From positions 34,089,054-34,153,053 of the forward strand of contig NC_090282.1 of NCBI RefSeq assembly GCF_037392515.1: a stretch of 64,000 nucleotides of DNA, given 5' to 3'. A program made the position numbers and the translations under genes. Source of the DNA: Haliotis asinina (Eukaryota; Mollusca; Gastropoda; Lepetellida; Haliotidae). This document shows, piece after piece, positions 24,895 through 37,884 of the stretch (positions are counted from its first letter, which is position 1; the number at the start of each line of letters is the position of its first letter). The notes under the pieces were generated by a model that saw only the letters and a list, made by a program, of their open reading frames with translations, was not told the origin of the DNA and made no database searches.

Positions 24895-26460
24895 CATATA
24901 GGGGAAAAGTTAAGCACCCCCTAGTGTTTCAGATGTTGAGGAAGATATAAACGCCTATTGAGTGAATATGGTATGTGAAGCGTAGGAGACTCAAACAAGC
25001 AATGAAAGAGCAGACATTTGCGAATACCCCTGGACTGATTGCTTTACAATCCTTTTATTGCTTTTAGGTCATAGCAATTAACGACGGAATTTTCATCAAA
25101 GTGAAAGCGGGCTGAAACTATGAAGCTGGCATATCTGTTGGTGACCATGTGATGATGGCATTTGTCAACAAACTCACATTTGGTGTCTACAACAAATTAC
25201 AGTCAATAACGTGCATATCCTCCATTTGCCCGGATGACAGCCTCTCTTCTCCGACCCATACCCCTAACAAGAAGTTGAAACTGATTCATGTATAATCTCT
25301 GCCATTATTCGTGCAGTGCTGCCTAAAATTGCTGAAGGTTCAGTATAGGATTATCTCGCTTTTGCATACGTCGTCCGATAATGTCCCAAATGTGCTCGGT
25401 CGGGTTGAGATCAGGACTCACAGCCGGCCAGTCACACCTTTCAACAGCATTCTGGTGAATAACGTTGTTCACTGCGATAGATCGATGAGGCCTAGCATTA
25501 ACATCCATGAACACAAGTCTTGAGGCCAGAGGGTGGTTATCAAAATCAGGAACGACGAGAGGCTGGAGCACCTCCTGGATGTACCCTGCACCTGTGAGAT
25601 TGCCCTGAAGGTCCGAAGGTCCAATTTACAATCGTGGGAAAAGCATCTCCAAACCATTTCTGAGCCTCCACCGAAAGGAACATTGGGAAGGATGTTCTTG
25701 ACACTACAGGCGGTATTTTTACGCCTCCAAACGCGCACTCGGCCATTTTGGCATGAAGCATGAACCGACTTTCATCGGACCAATGGATCCTCCTGCACGG
25801 CCTTAGATTACTGTACCGTCTCGCTTGACACCATATCAGTCGCCGTCTTTTATGGTCATCTGTCAACTGGGGACGCCTGATAACTCTCCGAGAAGCACGT
25901 CATGTAGCCTTAAGTAGATTCTCTTAGCGTTCAATAGGTGATTTGGTAATCACTGATGTTTCGGGACTGTGCTTGATGCAAATGGAAAAAGTCGCACCAG
26001 CCATATAAGCGCTCTGTCTTCAAAACGAGACGTCACAGGAGGTCGTCCAGAGCATGGACAGTCCATGACTTCATTGGTTTGAGCATGGTATCGAATTAAT
26101 CTGCTTATTACTGTGTAACGGACGCCACTCTGCCTTGAGATTGCTTTGAAGGACATTCCTGCTGCACGAAGACCGTTAATTTGCCATCGTTGTGCTTCTG
26201 ATCCTGTTGAGGTAAATGATAAACCATCTCAGAACAACCCATTAAATAGTGAAATTGTTACTGCAAGTAGGAAAAGTCATGGGTCTTCAGCTTCATGTAC
26301 ATGAAGTGTTCAGTAGTAATGCTCCGTTTCCATGAACATACAGGTCAAATGCTGCCCAAAGACTGTTCTTGTATATATAGTCAGTGATATTTCAATTGCT
26401 TAGTACTAACACGACATTTTATCTATTTTCTTCTGGGGGTGCTTAACCTTTTTCCCTATG
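24895..26460 (-). mobile_element. Tc1-like DNA transposon, inactive
   Basis: About 1566 bp bounded by TA (24893-24894, 26461-26462) with inverted ends containing TTAAGCACCCCC. The minus strand encodes a broken Tc1 transposase: paired-like HTH near 25950-26200 (MSFKAISRQSGVRYTVISRL, SGRPPVTS), first Asp region WSDESRFMLH, second near MDVNARPHRS, and SPDLNPTEHIWD with the final Glu. At least two frame breaks separate these parts. The element interrupts sequence that is continuous near 3900-3950 in the first locus copy (TTTTCTTGACCACCCACGAC), so it inserted after the duplication. Confidence 0.88.
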
Positions 26461-27402
26461 TATAATTACAATGTTATGAGGATGTGTTTTTGTTGGTTGT
26501 TATGCGATATTTGTTAATTGTTAGTTTTTCATGGGTTACACACGTTTAAAGCGCTCAGTTTTTGAATTCTCATCTTAAACTTAGGCTATGTAATTTCACT
26601 TGTTTAGAGAAGGCTGGCGTTACCTTCCTTTGTTTTGCTTCCGGTGTACGACTATGGGATGCCATTAATTTCTAAATGGTCGTAGTGTTAAAAAGCCTGG
26701 CTAAAGTTCTGTGGAACTGCTTTGGATTTACGCTCATTTGACTGCTAACATTGACGTCTCACCAAAAAGACCTGCCAGTCGTCAACACTGAACATTCAAC
26801 ACCTTTCAACAATGTTCAATAACAAGGTTACAATGAATGGCAGTACAGAATTCTAATACAATAAATCGGATCACAAATCTAAAAATAACTCACACAAGTA
26901 TTGATATTCAATGTAAAAAAGTACAACTGAATATCATGGACTCGTCTGTGTTATTTTCTGCTGGTTTGACGGGGACTCACAAGTTTTTATCACGGTAATG
27001 TCTAAACCGTGACAATGGTATATATCGAAAAACTTACATTCGAGCGATAGTTACAAAACCTTTGTTTGGATATTCGTTGCCAGGTTATCATATCATACTC
27101 TACGCATGATCATAAAACGTATTCACTTAATATGAAGACGAAAAATGTGAATATTGGTTGTGGTGTCTATAATGATCAAAATCTCCGTTCTGGAAAATCT
27201 CCATTATTCTTCCTGCAATGCATCAGCTAGTTGTGGACGCATCTGTAGTGCGTCTTGACGGTGAGATATAACTCTATCGGATTAGTACACCATATGCCGT
27301 GTTGGATTCAAAGCTTGGGATCTTGAATGTCATTTCATTAAATCGAAAGGGCGGAGGAAGACCTTAAGAAATTAATGTTATAGGATCATGAGTAATTAAG
27401 CT

Positions 27403-27523
27403 GCATGGCGGCTATCTGTAAATAATCGAGTCTGGACCAGATAATCCAGTAATCAGCAGCACGAGCATCGATCTACACAACTGAGATACAATGGCATGTA
27501 TCGACCAAGTCATAGAGTCTGAC
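27403..27523 (+). repeat. SINE (family 2), degenerate copy
   Basis: Contains AATCGAGTCTGGACCAGA and GAGCATCGATCTACACAA. Orthologous to the insertion at 6337-6482 through the locus duplication. Confidence 0.7.
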
Positions 27524-28105
27524 CACAAACGCATAAAATCATTTCACAATCATAAATACAAATTTTACTAACCCATCGAAATGTTTGTGCACAAAACATT
27601 GACATGGACATCGGTTACTCTGTTGGAAAGATAGGGTCCTCTGAAATGAAATGGATTGAAACATTAAGCGACCTAACGTGTTTTGAGAAAAGAAGCAGCC
27701 CAAACTCTGTATGGAAAAATAATAAAAAACGAGGATGATCGTTTCAAAATATATCTCGCTTTGAATGGAATCTGTATGCATGTATCTATATTACAGGAAA
27801 CAGTTTCACTTTCTCGAGCTAAGATTCTGTTTAATGTGAACACAACGAAGACATTCCAGTACATTCTTGGATCTAAAGTAGGTTATGAAGACTTGCTTAT
27901 GCTACTTTTAAGCACAGGTTTGAAGCTTTGATTGTGATTTTTGTTTTTCAGCACCATGCTCACGTACCAGCAAAATGTTAAACATCCGGAAGGTGGTTTA
28001 ATTAGTTTCTCTGCTATCTATAACCTGATAACACTGTCACACATGTGAAACGTTCCTAGCGTCGTTAAACCTGCATTGATTTCAGTCTACACTATTTTGC
28101 ATTAC

Positions 28106-28230
28106 CACTGATGCGTCCAGGCCTGAGAATCCATCATATCTGTAGTTTCCTGAACTGACGCATTGACTGTCAGATATCCCACACCACCTCCCTGGAGTAG
28201 TGGAGACATTGTTATCTAGAGTAGTGTCAC
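28106..28230 (-). pseudogene. Decayed copy of Gene A exon 16 (CUB5 end)
   Basis: Reads [15 protein letters not shown], close to the Gene A exon, with the acceptor (CTAG|GT) and a donor still in place. It has lost a net 43 nt, which is not a multiple of three, so it can no longer keep the module's phase 1 exit. Confidence 0.75.
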
Positions 28231-28257
28231 CTAGACGCATAAAATTATCAGTGCAAC

Positions 28258-31200
28258 TGCAGTACCGGAAATTCTAAAGTTCATACTTACGACAATGAGT
28301 TCGTAGTACTCATTATTCTTAACTTGTTATACATTTTAGTACAAAAAAATCCTTTAGCCTTTAGCCTGCTGAATTAATTTCAGCATAAGCCGCTGAAAAG
28401 AGGATGGGTGATTTCAAACAGTCAGTGTGTCATTAAATAAGGAACAACTGAAAAAATATTCAGCTCATTAATACTAGATACAAAAATAAACATTATTTTA
28501 AAACAATATCCAGATAATTTTAAACGTACAGATATTAATTACAAGACAAACATAAATAAAGTAAATTTTATTGAATTTAACTTAACTGCTCGATTGACAG
28601 CCGGATGCGTTTTATATTAGGAGCCGTATAGATTGTCCAGTTATCGCAAACCGATTTCAATATTCTTACTACTGATATTTCATAAGTATCTGACTTTAAT
28701 TTCGTATATTTGTATCAGCAGATATCCGCGCGACGATAATTTAAAAATTAATTCTGAAATAAAATAATCGAAAACGTTCGTCGTAAACAAATCATATTTT
28801 CGATGTCATGACAGGTCTTATTGAAATGGCACTATTCAAACGTGTCATGTCATGAAAATAGCAGAATAAAATACATGATTTATAAACATTCATGAGTGCA
28901 AATTTCAAGTCTTATGGTTCAATAAATTTTGCACAAACCCGCAAAAAGACCGTGTTAGATCGCGTTACACGTACGAAAAACAAACATGGCGCGCTCCTAC
29001 ATAAAATATAGCTTTTTTGGTCAGAAGAAACATTACAGAACTCTTCTGTGTAAGACCTGGCGAAAGAGGGAGAATTTCTGATTCTACAAGTGTTCCATGT
29101 ATCACTTTCCGTTTAGTATGACGAGAAACAGACGAAAATTAAGATCGTGAAATTTAAGTTGTTTTCTAGTAAATGCAAAGGTCACCGGATGTGATGTCAC
29201 AGACAGGGATTGCCTGATGAAATTCATTTGTTATTGAATATTAACAGAAAAGTTGGAGATATTCCGTCTGACAAACCCAACTTTAGCACAAATAACTGTT
29301 TTAAATGATTAATCAGAGCTCATAGAATTTTCTTGGTGTATTTTTGACTATATAATTCGTACATAGCCGAACCAGTTTGACCTTGTATGCTCCCGTGACC
29401 CGGAAACAGTAGTCGATCAACACTGCACTTGCAAGTTTTTCAGTATCTTTATTTGAATTTTTGTTCATATTAGGCACATTACTTTATTGTCCACTGAATA
29501 TAAAGATAGCAAAGATATAAGTGTGATGCATGTTGATCCAAGCTTATTCTTTTTTTCACATGGTCCGACACAAAAACGTTTACAAACATCATTCTCAACA
29601 ACAGGTGCGCGGATATGGGCGTGGCATTTGTGTTTCAAAATAACATTCATGCTTTTCTTTTTGTGACGACTTAGTGTAGTAGGAACTGCAGTATACATGT
29701 TTTATAAACTAAAATATATTTTCAGTTATAGTTTCACATGAAATCGGAGATGATTTGATAAATATTGTGTTCATATTACGATTGGAAAAATCCAGAACAA
29801 GTTGAATTACATTCATAATTTTATGCAATGAATTAACGTTCTTGTTGCATATTTATGATAGATTTGTCAATGCCTTATGTTTCATAACTGGTTACAACTT
29901 TAAATCTTTTCATGTATTTTCATATGTTAATTGATATTAATAATATGACAATTATTTTTCTCTCCAAAATAGACAAGGGCAAAGACACTTAAAGTCTGTC
30001 AATGCATTAGCAGCGTGTAAATAACCAAATTTTAATTAATGTCTTTCAGTAGTGTTGAAAACTGACAATTTTACACAATTCTTTAATACAACTACATGTA
30101 TGCCATAAAATATATGGATAGATGTTACATATTATTTTGTGTATTTTATTTCTTTATAATATCGTGCCAAAATGTAAATTAAATACAAATGGGTGATGAG
30201 CTTTTTTTTGTTTTCAACAGTACCACTTTGTTTACTGAATTATTTTGAATCATACATGACTAATGTCATTTATGTTCTTGCAGTACAGTATATTTATCTG
30301 AAAATGTTATCATTTGATAAAAAAAGAAACCATATACGCATAATAAGTTATATTGTCTCTGGTGAAAGTAAACAGGCTCCATATTCTGTAAATATATATT
30401 ATTCTACCTTATTGTCTTTTCCTGGGTTTAGGAGCAATGTCACAATATGAAATGAGTCTATCGAAATTTCAAGGATTGTTTCTGTTTGCTGAAGTGTCTG
30501 ATGGTGATATACTAAAATTATTTAGTGTTCAATAGCCTAAACCATCATAAAACAAGAAACATCAAGACCAGTCTTCTTTGAATAGCAAAATGCCAAGGAC
30601 AGAGCAGTCTTTCGTTTAAGATCTGGAAGCATTTGATATAAATGTCTTTGTTATAAAAATATGGCAATGAAAAAAATCTAAATTGAAATCATAATGAATA
30701 GCTCCAAACTGGACAACAAAAAACACTCACTGCAGAGCTCAGTATTAGGAAAAAAGAAATCTACTTGTCCCTGGTGCCACCACATGATTACCTTGATGCC
30801 ACAGACTAACACAGGTTGCACCTCCTGCTCAACACTTAATTATCTGTCACTTGTAGTTTTGATATTCCATATTCAAAACATCACTACAACAAAATTATTC
30901 TAGGTCTGGTATGATAATTTCATATTACTTCATGAAATTTCATCACAAGAAAAAATGAGTCTGTCTTTCAATCACTGTCAGTGTAATCACTGCTCCAAGA
31001 GTTTGGATCATCAGTCTGTTTCCCAGATGAAGTCTGTTGTAATAGTAAAACATGAACATAGACACTGCAAGTAGGTAAAAAGTATGGTCATAAACATGAG
31101 GTACATTTTGCAGTTCAGATTGCACTAGTGCAATATCTAAAAGCTGCATGGAGCCACGGACTGAGCCACACGACATGATTTTTTTTATACAAATATGCAC

Positions 31201-32710
31201 ACACGTCAAACAATTTGATCTGAAACATTACCTGCATTATAATAGGTAGAATTAACACCGAAAGCTCAGCTGTTTGGAGTAACAAAATAATTTCAATTTT
31301 GCTCCAAATTCGTGTACAAAAGATATGATGTTTAGCTGTTTTAATGTCTAAATTAAATACTGATTCACAAAGACGATGACAGTTGTTTTCTAAACAGTAA
31401 TTAATTTTTATGAAATACAATTACTGTACGTTACATTCTCACACTAGCTCTGGTTTCGTTCGTTTCTGCAAAAGGAAAAGTGTTTTTTTCATGACATCTT
31501 CAATCATCAAAATTGTACTTCTTGTGTAATGTTATTGTTACGACACACTGACAATTTATAAGTCTCCCCGTGTCAGAACATTCTTTGAAAAAAATAGACC
31601 GCGAAAATCATCGACTTCGGATTTGCTAAAGTAAAGATCAACACATCGACGGCTAACTTGAAAAATACTACAACACACGCAACAAATGACAACTTCTATT
31701 GAACACAACTAACAGTAAATAACTGAGGATGACTGAAAGGTAATTCTGGTGTATAGTATGGGAATTTGAATCAGTTTAGAAAATGCATCAATGGTCGTTT
31801 TCCAACTCGTTCATATTTTACTTCCACGAGTGCCATGCCGTGTACGTGCTTCCGGTTTCATCAAGGGTGGGTACAATTACAAATATTGTGATATTGTTTC
31901 ATGATCTGCATTATATAGGTATTGAGTCGTTTTCTTTCAATGTATATGTGTTCAGATTCTGCTTATGAACGCGTATTTTCAAACATCCTTCGTATCTTGT
32001 CACTTAGAAAGACCGCGAGTTTGGCCACGCCCTTTCGGGTCATCTACGGCTGTCAACTTTGTGAATGTTGGAAAGTTTATCAAACAAAATCAAAATAAAA
32101 TCGCTAAATCTGGTAATTTCTGTGCAGAGACATTAACATTTACCTATTCACACCGTGTAATTAATTCCAGATAAAATAGTTGGATATGTCAAAAGGATGG
32201 CACATTTTCTTCGGCATCACGATACATGTGGAGTTGTTTGTTTACCGCCGTTGCCATGATCGTTCCTGTTCGTCCAATCGATGATGTAACATTGAGATTG
32301 GTTTTGTTTATAATTATTTGAGCCGAAAGTTACCAATTTTTAGAAAATGGCAAACTTGTGGGCTTTCTCTTCGTCAGGGAACAAAAAATATTGATTAAAC
32401 TATCAAAACATATTTCATTATGAAAAAAATATTAGTCTGGGTACCACACGACGTGGTGCACTGGAAGTCAACAATGGCCGTTATTTTCGACTGCGTGCCG
32501 AGAAATACGGCGATCTCATTTTTATTTCGCGGGCGTTTCGTTTTAAGGTATATAAACGTATTGAACATTATATATTTAAAAAGGTGAGGATTAGTACACT
32601 CCATACATAATTCATATGACACGTAAATCCGACTCGTTGAATAATTATTGCAAGTTTTATTTGGAGATGTCATTATCCTGCAGTCCTGTCGAATGGGTTC
32701 GACGGTAGCA
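28258..32710. other. 4.4-kb AT-rich segment unique to the second locus copy
   Basis: Lies between the exon-16 and exon-15 relics; the equivalent interval in the first copy is only about 270 bp. No terminal repeats or target duplication recognised. Mostly AT-rich and without long frames, except the weak candidate at 30943-31360. Confidence 0.55.
30943..31360 (-). pseudogene. Possible remnant of a multi-pass membrane protein gene
   Basis: Two hydrophobic frames join in phase 0 across an 87-nt candidate intron (donor CAG|GTAATG at 31232/31231, acceptor GCAG before 31143). They read AELSVLILPIIMQ then LLDIALVQ, VYDHTFYLLAVSMFMF and LHLGNRLMIQTLG, ending at a stop at 30943. The pattern is loosely like the last helices of RTA1-type proteins, but key residues differ. 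No convincing upstream exons were found. It may be a shadow frame. Confidence 0.2.
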
Positions 32711-32984
32711 TTGAGAGGATTAAAGTGGTGAACTTTCTGTAGATGTAAAATATTTCCAAGGCAAAGTGCATACATTTATTTTCGATTCTGTCGTTGTTGA
32801 TACCAAAATGAGACGTTTGGCTTCAACGTGACACTCTTGTGTTAGAACAAACCGACGAACGTTAACGTTATCAGAGCTTAATAATGATGAAACCCGTATC
32901 AAGAATACAAATACAATCTACGACCTTTGCACGATGCGCTTTGGGCTTTACGAGCGTAATTCTCACAGAATAAACCTCACCATC

Positions 32985-33107
32985 GTACAGTTCAAGGTAA
33001 GCCAAATGGCATGGTGGTTGGATGGTGGGACTTTCCACGTTGGTGACATGAACCTAGATGTTTGTGATTGTTGGTGCCTGTAAAGTCCAATGGCAGTCTT
33101 GTACAAA
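32985..33107 (-). pseudogene. Decayed copy of Gene A exon 15 (CUB5 middle)
   Basis: Retains acceptor TTGCAG, the motif QDCHWTLQAP and the end ELYDG with its donor, but an in-frame stop (TAG) follows in the middle of the exon. Homologous to 7657-7778. Confidence 0.75.
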
Positions 33108-33289
33108 ACTGCAATTTTAAGAATATTTCACATATTTTTAGACATTTAGACATTTTGCGCTATGTTCAATATAGTACATGATTAGTATTTAACCTAAGCA
33201 AAACCAACAGATAAATTCTATTTACTAAGGAAATCTCTCACAACTTATAATGCCTTATTTTAATTAGAAATTCTGTTTAATGTAACTTT

Positions 33290-33467
33290 GGATAAAGGTA
33301 CATGTTCAAGCAGTCGGAATGTTGGCATGATAATTCCATTATATAAGAAAGAATCAGCAGATGACCCGAATAATTACAGGGGTATGTCTCTACTTAATAT
33401 AATGGGGAAAATATTTACATTGATTCCGCAAGCAATACTTAAGCTTTGGTTTGATAAAATGAGGTAA
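33290..33467 (+). mobile_element. LINE reverse transcriptase fragment
   Basis: The plus strand reads GMIIPLYKKESADDPNNYRG then MSLLNIMGKIFT, the first conserved block of non-LTR retrotransposon reverse transcriptases (IxPLYKKG...NYRGISLLN). Only this block remains, ending in a stop at 33465. It lies in the stretch where the second locus copy lost most CUB exons. Confidence 0.75.
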
Positions 33468-34899
33468 TATGAGAGCGACTGCGAGGAGGTGTAAGTATTG
33501 TGGGACGCCACGATACAAGTAAAGATGGGAGATTGTACAATGGCAACAGTGAGCAGGGCGGATACAGCTTTTTTAAGAAAGATGGGGTGAAAACGTTTGG
33601 GAAAGGGGAAGTGCACACTTCATTGTTACGGGTTTCGATGGTCAGTAAATAAACTTTCAGGACAGAATGTGCATCCCTGCACGTGTTTTGTTGTTTTGTT
33701 CCAAATAAGCATGCAGGCAAGCTAGTATCCATTCATTTTTGTCAAGCCGTTTCCCTGTCTCACTGTAACAACATCAGAAGTTACATCCAACATGTGATAG
33801 ATTTTCATAAGACAGCCTAAAACGCTGTTTGAAACCTCAACTTGTTCAGAAACATTCAAACGCAGTAATCTGTAATTGTTTGTTTTAGTAATCAAAGTTT
33901 GATCGGTAAATACTGGAAATTATTTTTTGCTGGAAATAAATGTCATTACGACCAGTCCTTAACTTTGAAATTGAGTGTGAAAAGAACATAACAAACATAA
34001 TGTACAAAAATGTGCTCTCTTCATTTGCTGCGCACAAATTTGAAATCAACGACTGACTGGTCATTGCACCGTGGACACAGAATGAGTCGCTTTATATGCC
34101 ACTCATTCATCACATTGTGCCATACAAGCAAGTGTGCGCAAGAGAGCAAGGTCCAATGATACAGATTACGAAAGGTACGAGATACCAGATAATATCATAA
34201 TACATTGTATATATATTATACTTACAGGCACGGACTCTTACTCGTACATGTGCGGGTTTTAAGAGTTGCCTGACTGTGGATTAACAGACACTGAAGTTGG
34301 AGGTTATTCAGGGTAACGCTTACGTGTATAAACTGTCCACTATCTAGTGAGGAACGTTGGGTGAAGCTGAAACAGGTTCCTTACTGTTTGATTGGGTGTA
34401 AATAGAACTTTGTTGTGATTAAAATCTTAATGATAATCTGCCTTCTCTTCTCACAATTGTTTAACTCTCGATTACTATCGAACGAAAAACAGGTTTGTCA
34501 CTGAAAGGTTTGTTTGTGGTAACTGATTGAAACATGCGTCATTCATTCAAGAAAAGGACTGGGCACAAGTTATCCAACTAAGAAAAGTCATCTCCCAACT
34601 ACAGTTGACAGATGAATTCTTTTGTTTGAGAGAAATGGATATGTGCATATTTGAAAACATTCGGGTGTTCAGTAATTTAGACTCCTCCACTGACATGTAA
34701 GATAGGATTAATGCCAATTAGTGTTCTATTATTGACAATATTTTCTAAAGGTTTTAACAATTTATGTCCCTTAGCTCAGATAGGTCGCGTATCCGTATCG
34801 AGTATAAAGGGGAGTGTCCGTAACCCATGTTACGTGGACACTGAGGTGTGTCAGTGAGTTGACGAGGAGATAAGGCATAAGAGGAGTCAGTCTCGGTGA

Positions 34900-35130
34900 C
34901 ATTACAAGCCCCTACAACACTGGTCGGGTATTGGTGACTGTGTGCATCAAACCAACCCAAATGTGAACATCTACCAGCCTTCCTAACTCTGTTTGGTGAC
35001 TGTGTGCATCAAACCAACCCATATGTGAATATGTATAGGCCTCTCTAACACTGTTTGGTGACTGTGTGCATCATACCAACCCAAATGTGAATATTTACAA
35101 GCCTCTATACCACTGTTCGGTGACTGTGTA
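34900..35130. repeat. Minisatellite, ~64-bp unit (second array)
   Basis: About three to four units of GGTGACTGTGTGCATCAAACCAACCCA..., homologous to 21360-21710. It marks the end of the duplicated locus unit. Confidence 0.75.
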
Positions 35131-35700
35131 CACCACCTTCTCAGATATATTGTATCGCCCATCTTTCATACACATCAGGACACACATCACAGACTTCAGT
35201 TAAGAATAAATGCTGACAAGGTTTCAAGTGGCTTGTGGTAGCTGTCAGTGAGGGGCCTGATAGAAGTACGCAGAGGTATCACAGAAACTTTGTACACGTC
35301 AAGTATCACCAGCTTTTGTAAACATCTGGAGTAGCCTCCCCTCCACAACCAACATTGAATGTTTTCCCATATACTTCATTGGTAACGTTACATATTTTTT
35401 TCAATCATCCATGCAGCTGACACCCATTCAATACACACGTGAGTAAAGTCTGGTCTTTAAACTACAGTAATACATAAATTCCGCCTTTTCCGAGCATAGG
35501 AAGCTGGTCACATCAAGCTCATTTGAGCACCAAATGAGGCCTACTTGAAAATATATGTACATACATCAAGCATAAGTCATAATGACAGCTCTAAATGCTG
35601 AAAATTGTGGTCATTTATTAAGGACTGGATCTAAGTGCTTTAATAAAGCGTCAAAATCACACATTATTTCATCCAACCACAGGTGTCACATGTCTCAATC
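35131..35700. other. Intergenic DNA, nothing recognised
   Basis: No coding frame, repeat or RNA gene identified between the minisatellite and the Tc1 fragment. Confidence 0.5.
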
Positions 35701-35799
35701 TGTTCGGATGTCTACTTACGCTTCTAGCTCAGGGAGTGCGTGATTCTGATTTAGTGTAGTGTAACATCAACTGCTGCCTACTTATGCTTAAAATAATAT

Positions 35800-36210
35800 C
35801 CGCACCTAGGGCGTCTGTTGCCATTGTTCACGCAATGACTGGATCAGGTTAGGGGGATTCTGTGGTCGAGACCTCCTTTCTCAAACTGATCCAATAGAGG
35901 CTCTGTTGGGTTTAAATTTGGGCTCCGAGCGGGCATTGACTCTATGACATCGTTGTGATCTGTGCTAGATAATGCTCATCGGGGTCGGTCGTTGTCGTCC
36001 ACGAATCCAGCACAGCGGAGCCATTGGCTGAGTATGAAAATGTGGCACAGTTTAATTCCCCCTGAATTGTCAAGTCAGGCTTACAGCGATGGAATCCGCA
36101 TCCTACCATGACACAACCTCCACCAAATTCCTTGTGCATTGCGTTGTCGATAAGCCACAGACGTCTCTCCAGACAAGCCCAATACACAGCATGGTCTCCA
36201 GTTGCTAAAG
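35800..36210 (-). mobile_element. Tc1-like transposase fragment
   Basis: Minus-strand pieces read FGGGCVMV, then further on MPARSPNLNPTEPLLDQFEK, matching the GGGSVMVWG and SPDLNPIEHLWDxL blocks of Tc1 transposases. Only the C-terminal half is recognisable, with frame breaks. Confidence 0.65.
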
Positions 36211-36619
36211 TTTTGACGACATATAGATAATGGCTTCAGTTGCAATCATAATTTGAAAGGGACTGTATTCTCCGTAACCGTTAACTCACGAAACCGTTGA
36301 ATGTGCAAATGCTGGGGAACTATGACACACATTATAGCTTTACATTTAAACACTGATCTTATTCGGCTCAATTATAAGCACAAATACAAACATTCTATTC
36401 TATGGACTCCGCTTGTTTCTAAAGCCTTAATATTTGATAGTACCAGAAATTTGTCGATAAGAGAAATATTTAGACAATGACAATAAAACTCGCATATCAG
36501 TATCCCTCGTTATATCTGCAGTTATCTTAGATCATGTGTAAACACGAACAGACTGGCAGTAATCAGACAGTCGTGATCCCAACTGATCACATATGATTAT
36601 CACGTTGTGAATCACACAC

Positions 36620-37400
36620 ACCTCATTCAACCCGTTAGGTCCGACATGACACAGACACATCTCTAACACAACCATGATACAACTCCACGACCATCCCATG
36701 ACACGTCTCAATTCTCAGTCACAACAATACTCCGAACCAATTCACAGAAAATGATACCCAAAGCACTACAAACCGTCCGTCCATCTCACAACTCTATCCA
36801 CAATTCAACAGACATGCGCAATACAAAAGCCAGCTTCATCAATAATCTATCATGCGGCTCCTGATACAATCCATCACACAAGGCTATCCCTAATCCATCA
36901 CATAGCTTCAAACCCAACTCCACAGACAGAGTACCACACAACTCAATACAGAATCCGTTACATATCTCCATACAGAATCCATCACACAACACCATACACA
37001 ATCCATTACCCCATACACAAGTCATCATACAGGCTTAGCCACAATCCAGCATTTAGATCCAAGTACAATCCATTAAACAATACGATAAACAATCCATTAG
37101 ATTCACCCATACATAACACAAATCCATATACAATTTACCTTACAAATCCATATACAAACCATCACACAAATCCATAGACAATCCATCACACAAATCCATA
37201 TACAATCTACCATACAAATCCATACACAATAAATCACACAAATCCATTCCCAATCCATCACTCAACCATACACAGTCATCACACAAATCCATCCATAATC
37301 CATCACACATCACACAATACCATGCACAACCTATCCCACGAATCCATAACTAATGCGTCACCCAAATCCACACACAGTCCATCCCAAACCCACTGACAAA
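36620..37400. repeat. Degenerate satellite, CAATCCATCACACAAATCCA type
   Basis: Irregular tandem array of ~18-30-bp units, cleanest at 37080-37340. Cys-rich minus-strand frames in it are repeat artefacts. Confidence 0.75.
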
Positions 37401-37486
37401 CATCACATCGTCGTTTCAGTAAATTACTTCCATTCATTTACGATTCGTTACACAAGTTATTCTACAATGCTACGGAATTTTCACAG

Positions 37487-37640
37487 TGAGTGAGTACTAT
37501 GGTTTTCGCCGCTTTTAGCTATATTCCTGCGGGGGACAAAAGAAATGGGCTTCATACATTGTACACCTGTGAGGAATTGAATCCAGTTCTTCGGCATGAC
37601 GAGTGAACGCCTTAACCACTAGACTACACCTCCGCACCAC
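37487..37640 (-). repeat. tRNA-derived SINE (family 1)
   Basis: Minus strand: TAGTCTAGTGGTTAAGGCGTTCACTCG-like head, decayed B box (GGATTCAATTCC), then GAAGCCCATTTCTTTTGTCC and a tail rich in GTGAG. Lies about 250 bp upstream of Gene B. Confidence 0.7.
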
Positions 37641-37884
37641 TCCTGATAACAGTATTTCAAAGGGCATGTATGAATGATTTATTTGAATGTCGTCACCTTG
37701 AGCAGTCATACACTTGTATGCCATGCCCCTCAGCGGACACAGTAGTGAACAACTATGTGTGAGTGACAACTATGCGTGAGTACATGTTCACCCTTTCATG
37801 TATCACTGATGGTTCTCACTTGTGGTAGCATTACTCGGACTAGCACTGCTGCAGGTTAAGATTCAATATAGCTGCGTCCTCCAC

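Larger units (their letters stand above)
22950..35130 (-). pseudogene. Degenerate tandem copy of the Gene A locus
   Basis: Collinear homology to 0.93-21.7 kb in the same orientation: 22960-23080 with 930-1060, 24670-24750 with the 3.3-3.8 kb minisatellite, 27000-27170 with 3910-4070, 27190-27950 with 6050-7030, 28050-28250 with 7160-7385, 32715-33220 with 7450-7870, 33640-34220 with 18430-19340, and 34900-35130 with 21360-21710. Exons 17 and 18 were lost between 27170 and 27190; exons 1-14 were lost around 33230-33520; exons 19 and 20 are not seen. Only two decayed CUB5 exons remain, so no protein can be made. Confidence 0.8.

Noticed and set aside
36786-37028. Cys-rich minus-strand frame
   Set aside because: Lies in the CAATCCATCACA satellite; the periodic residues follow the DNA repeat.
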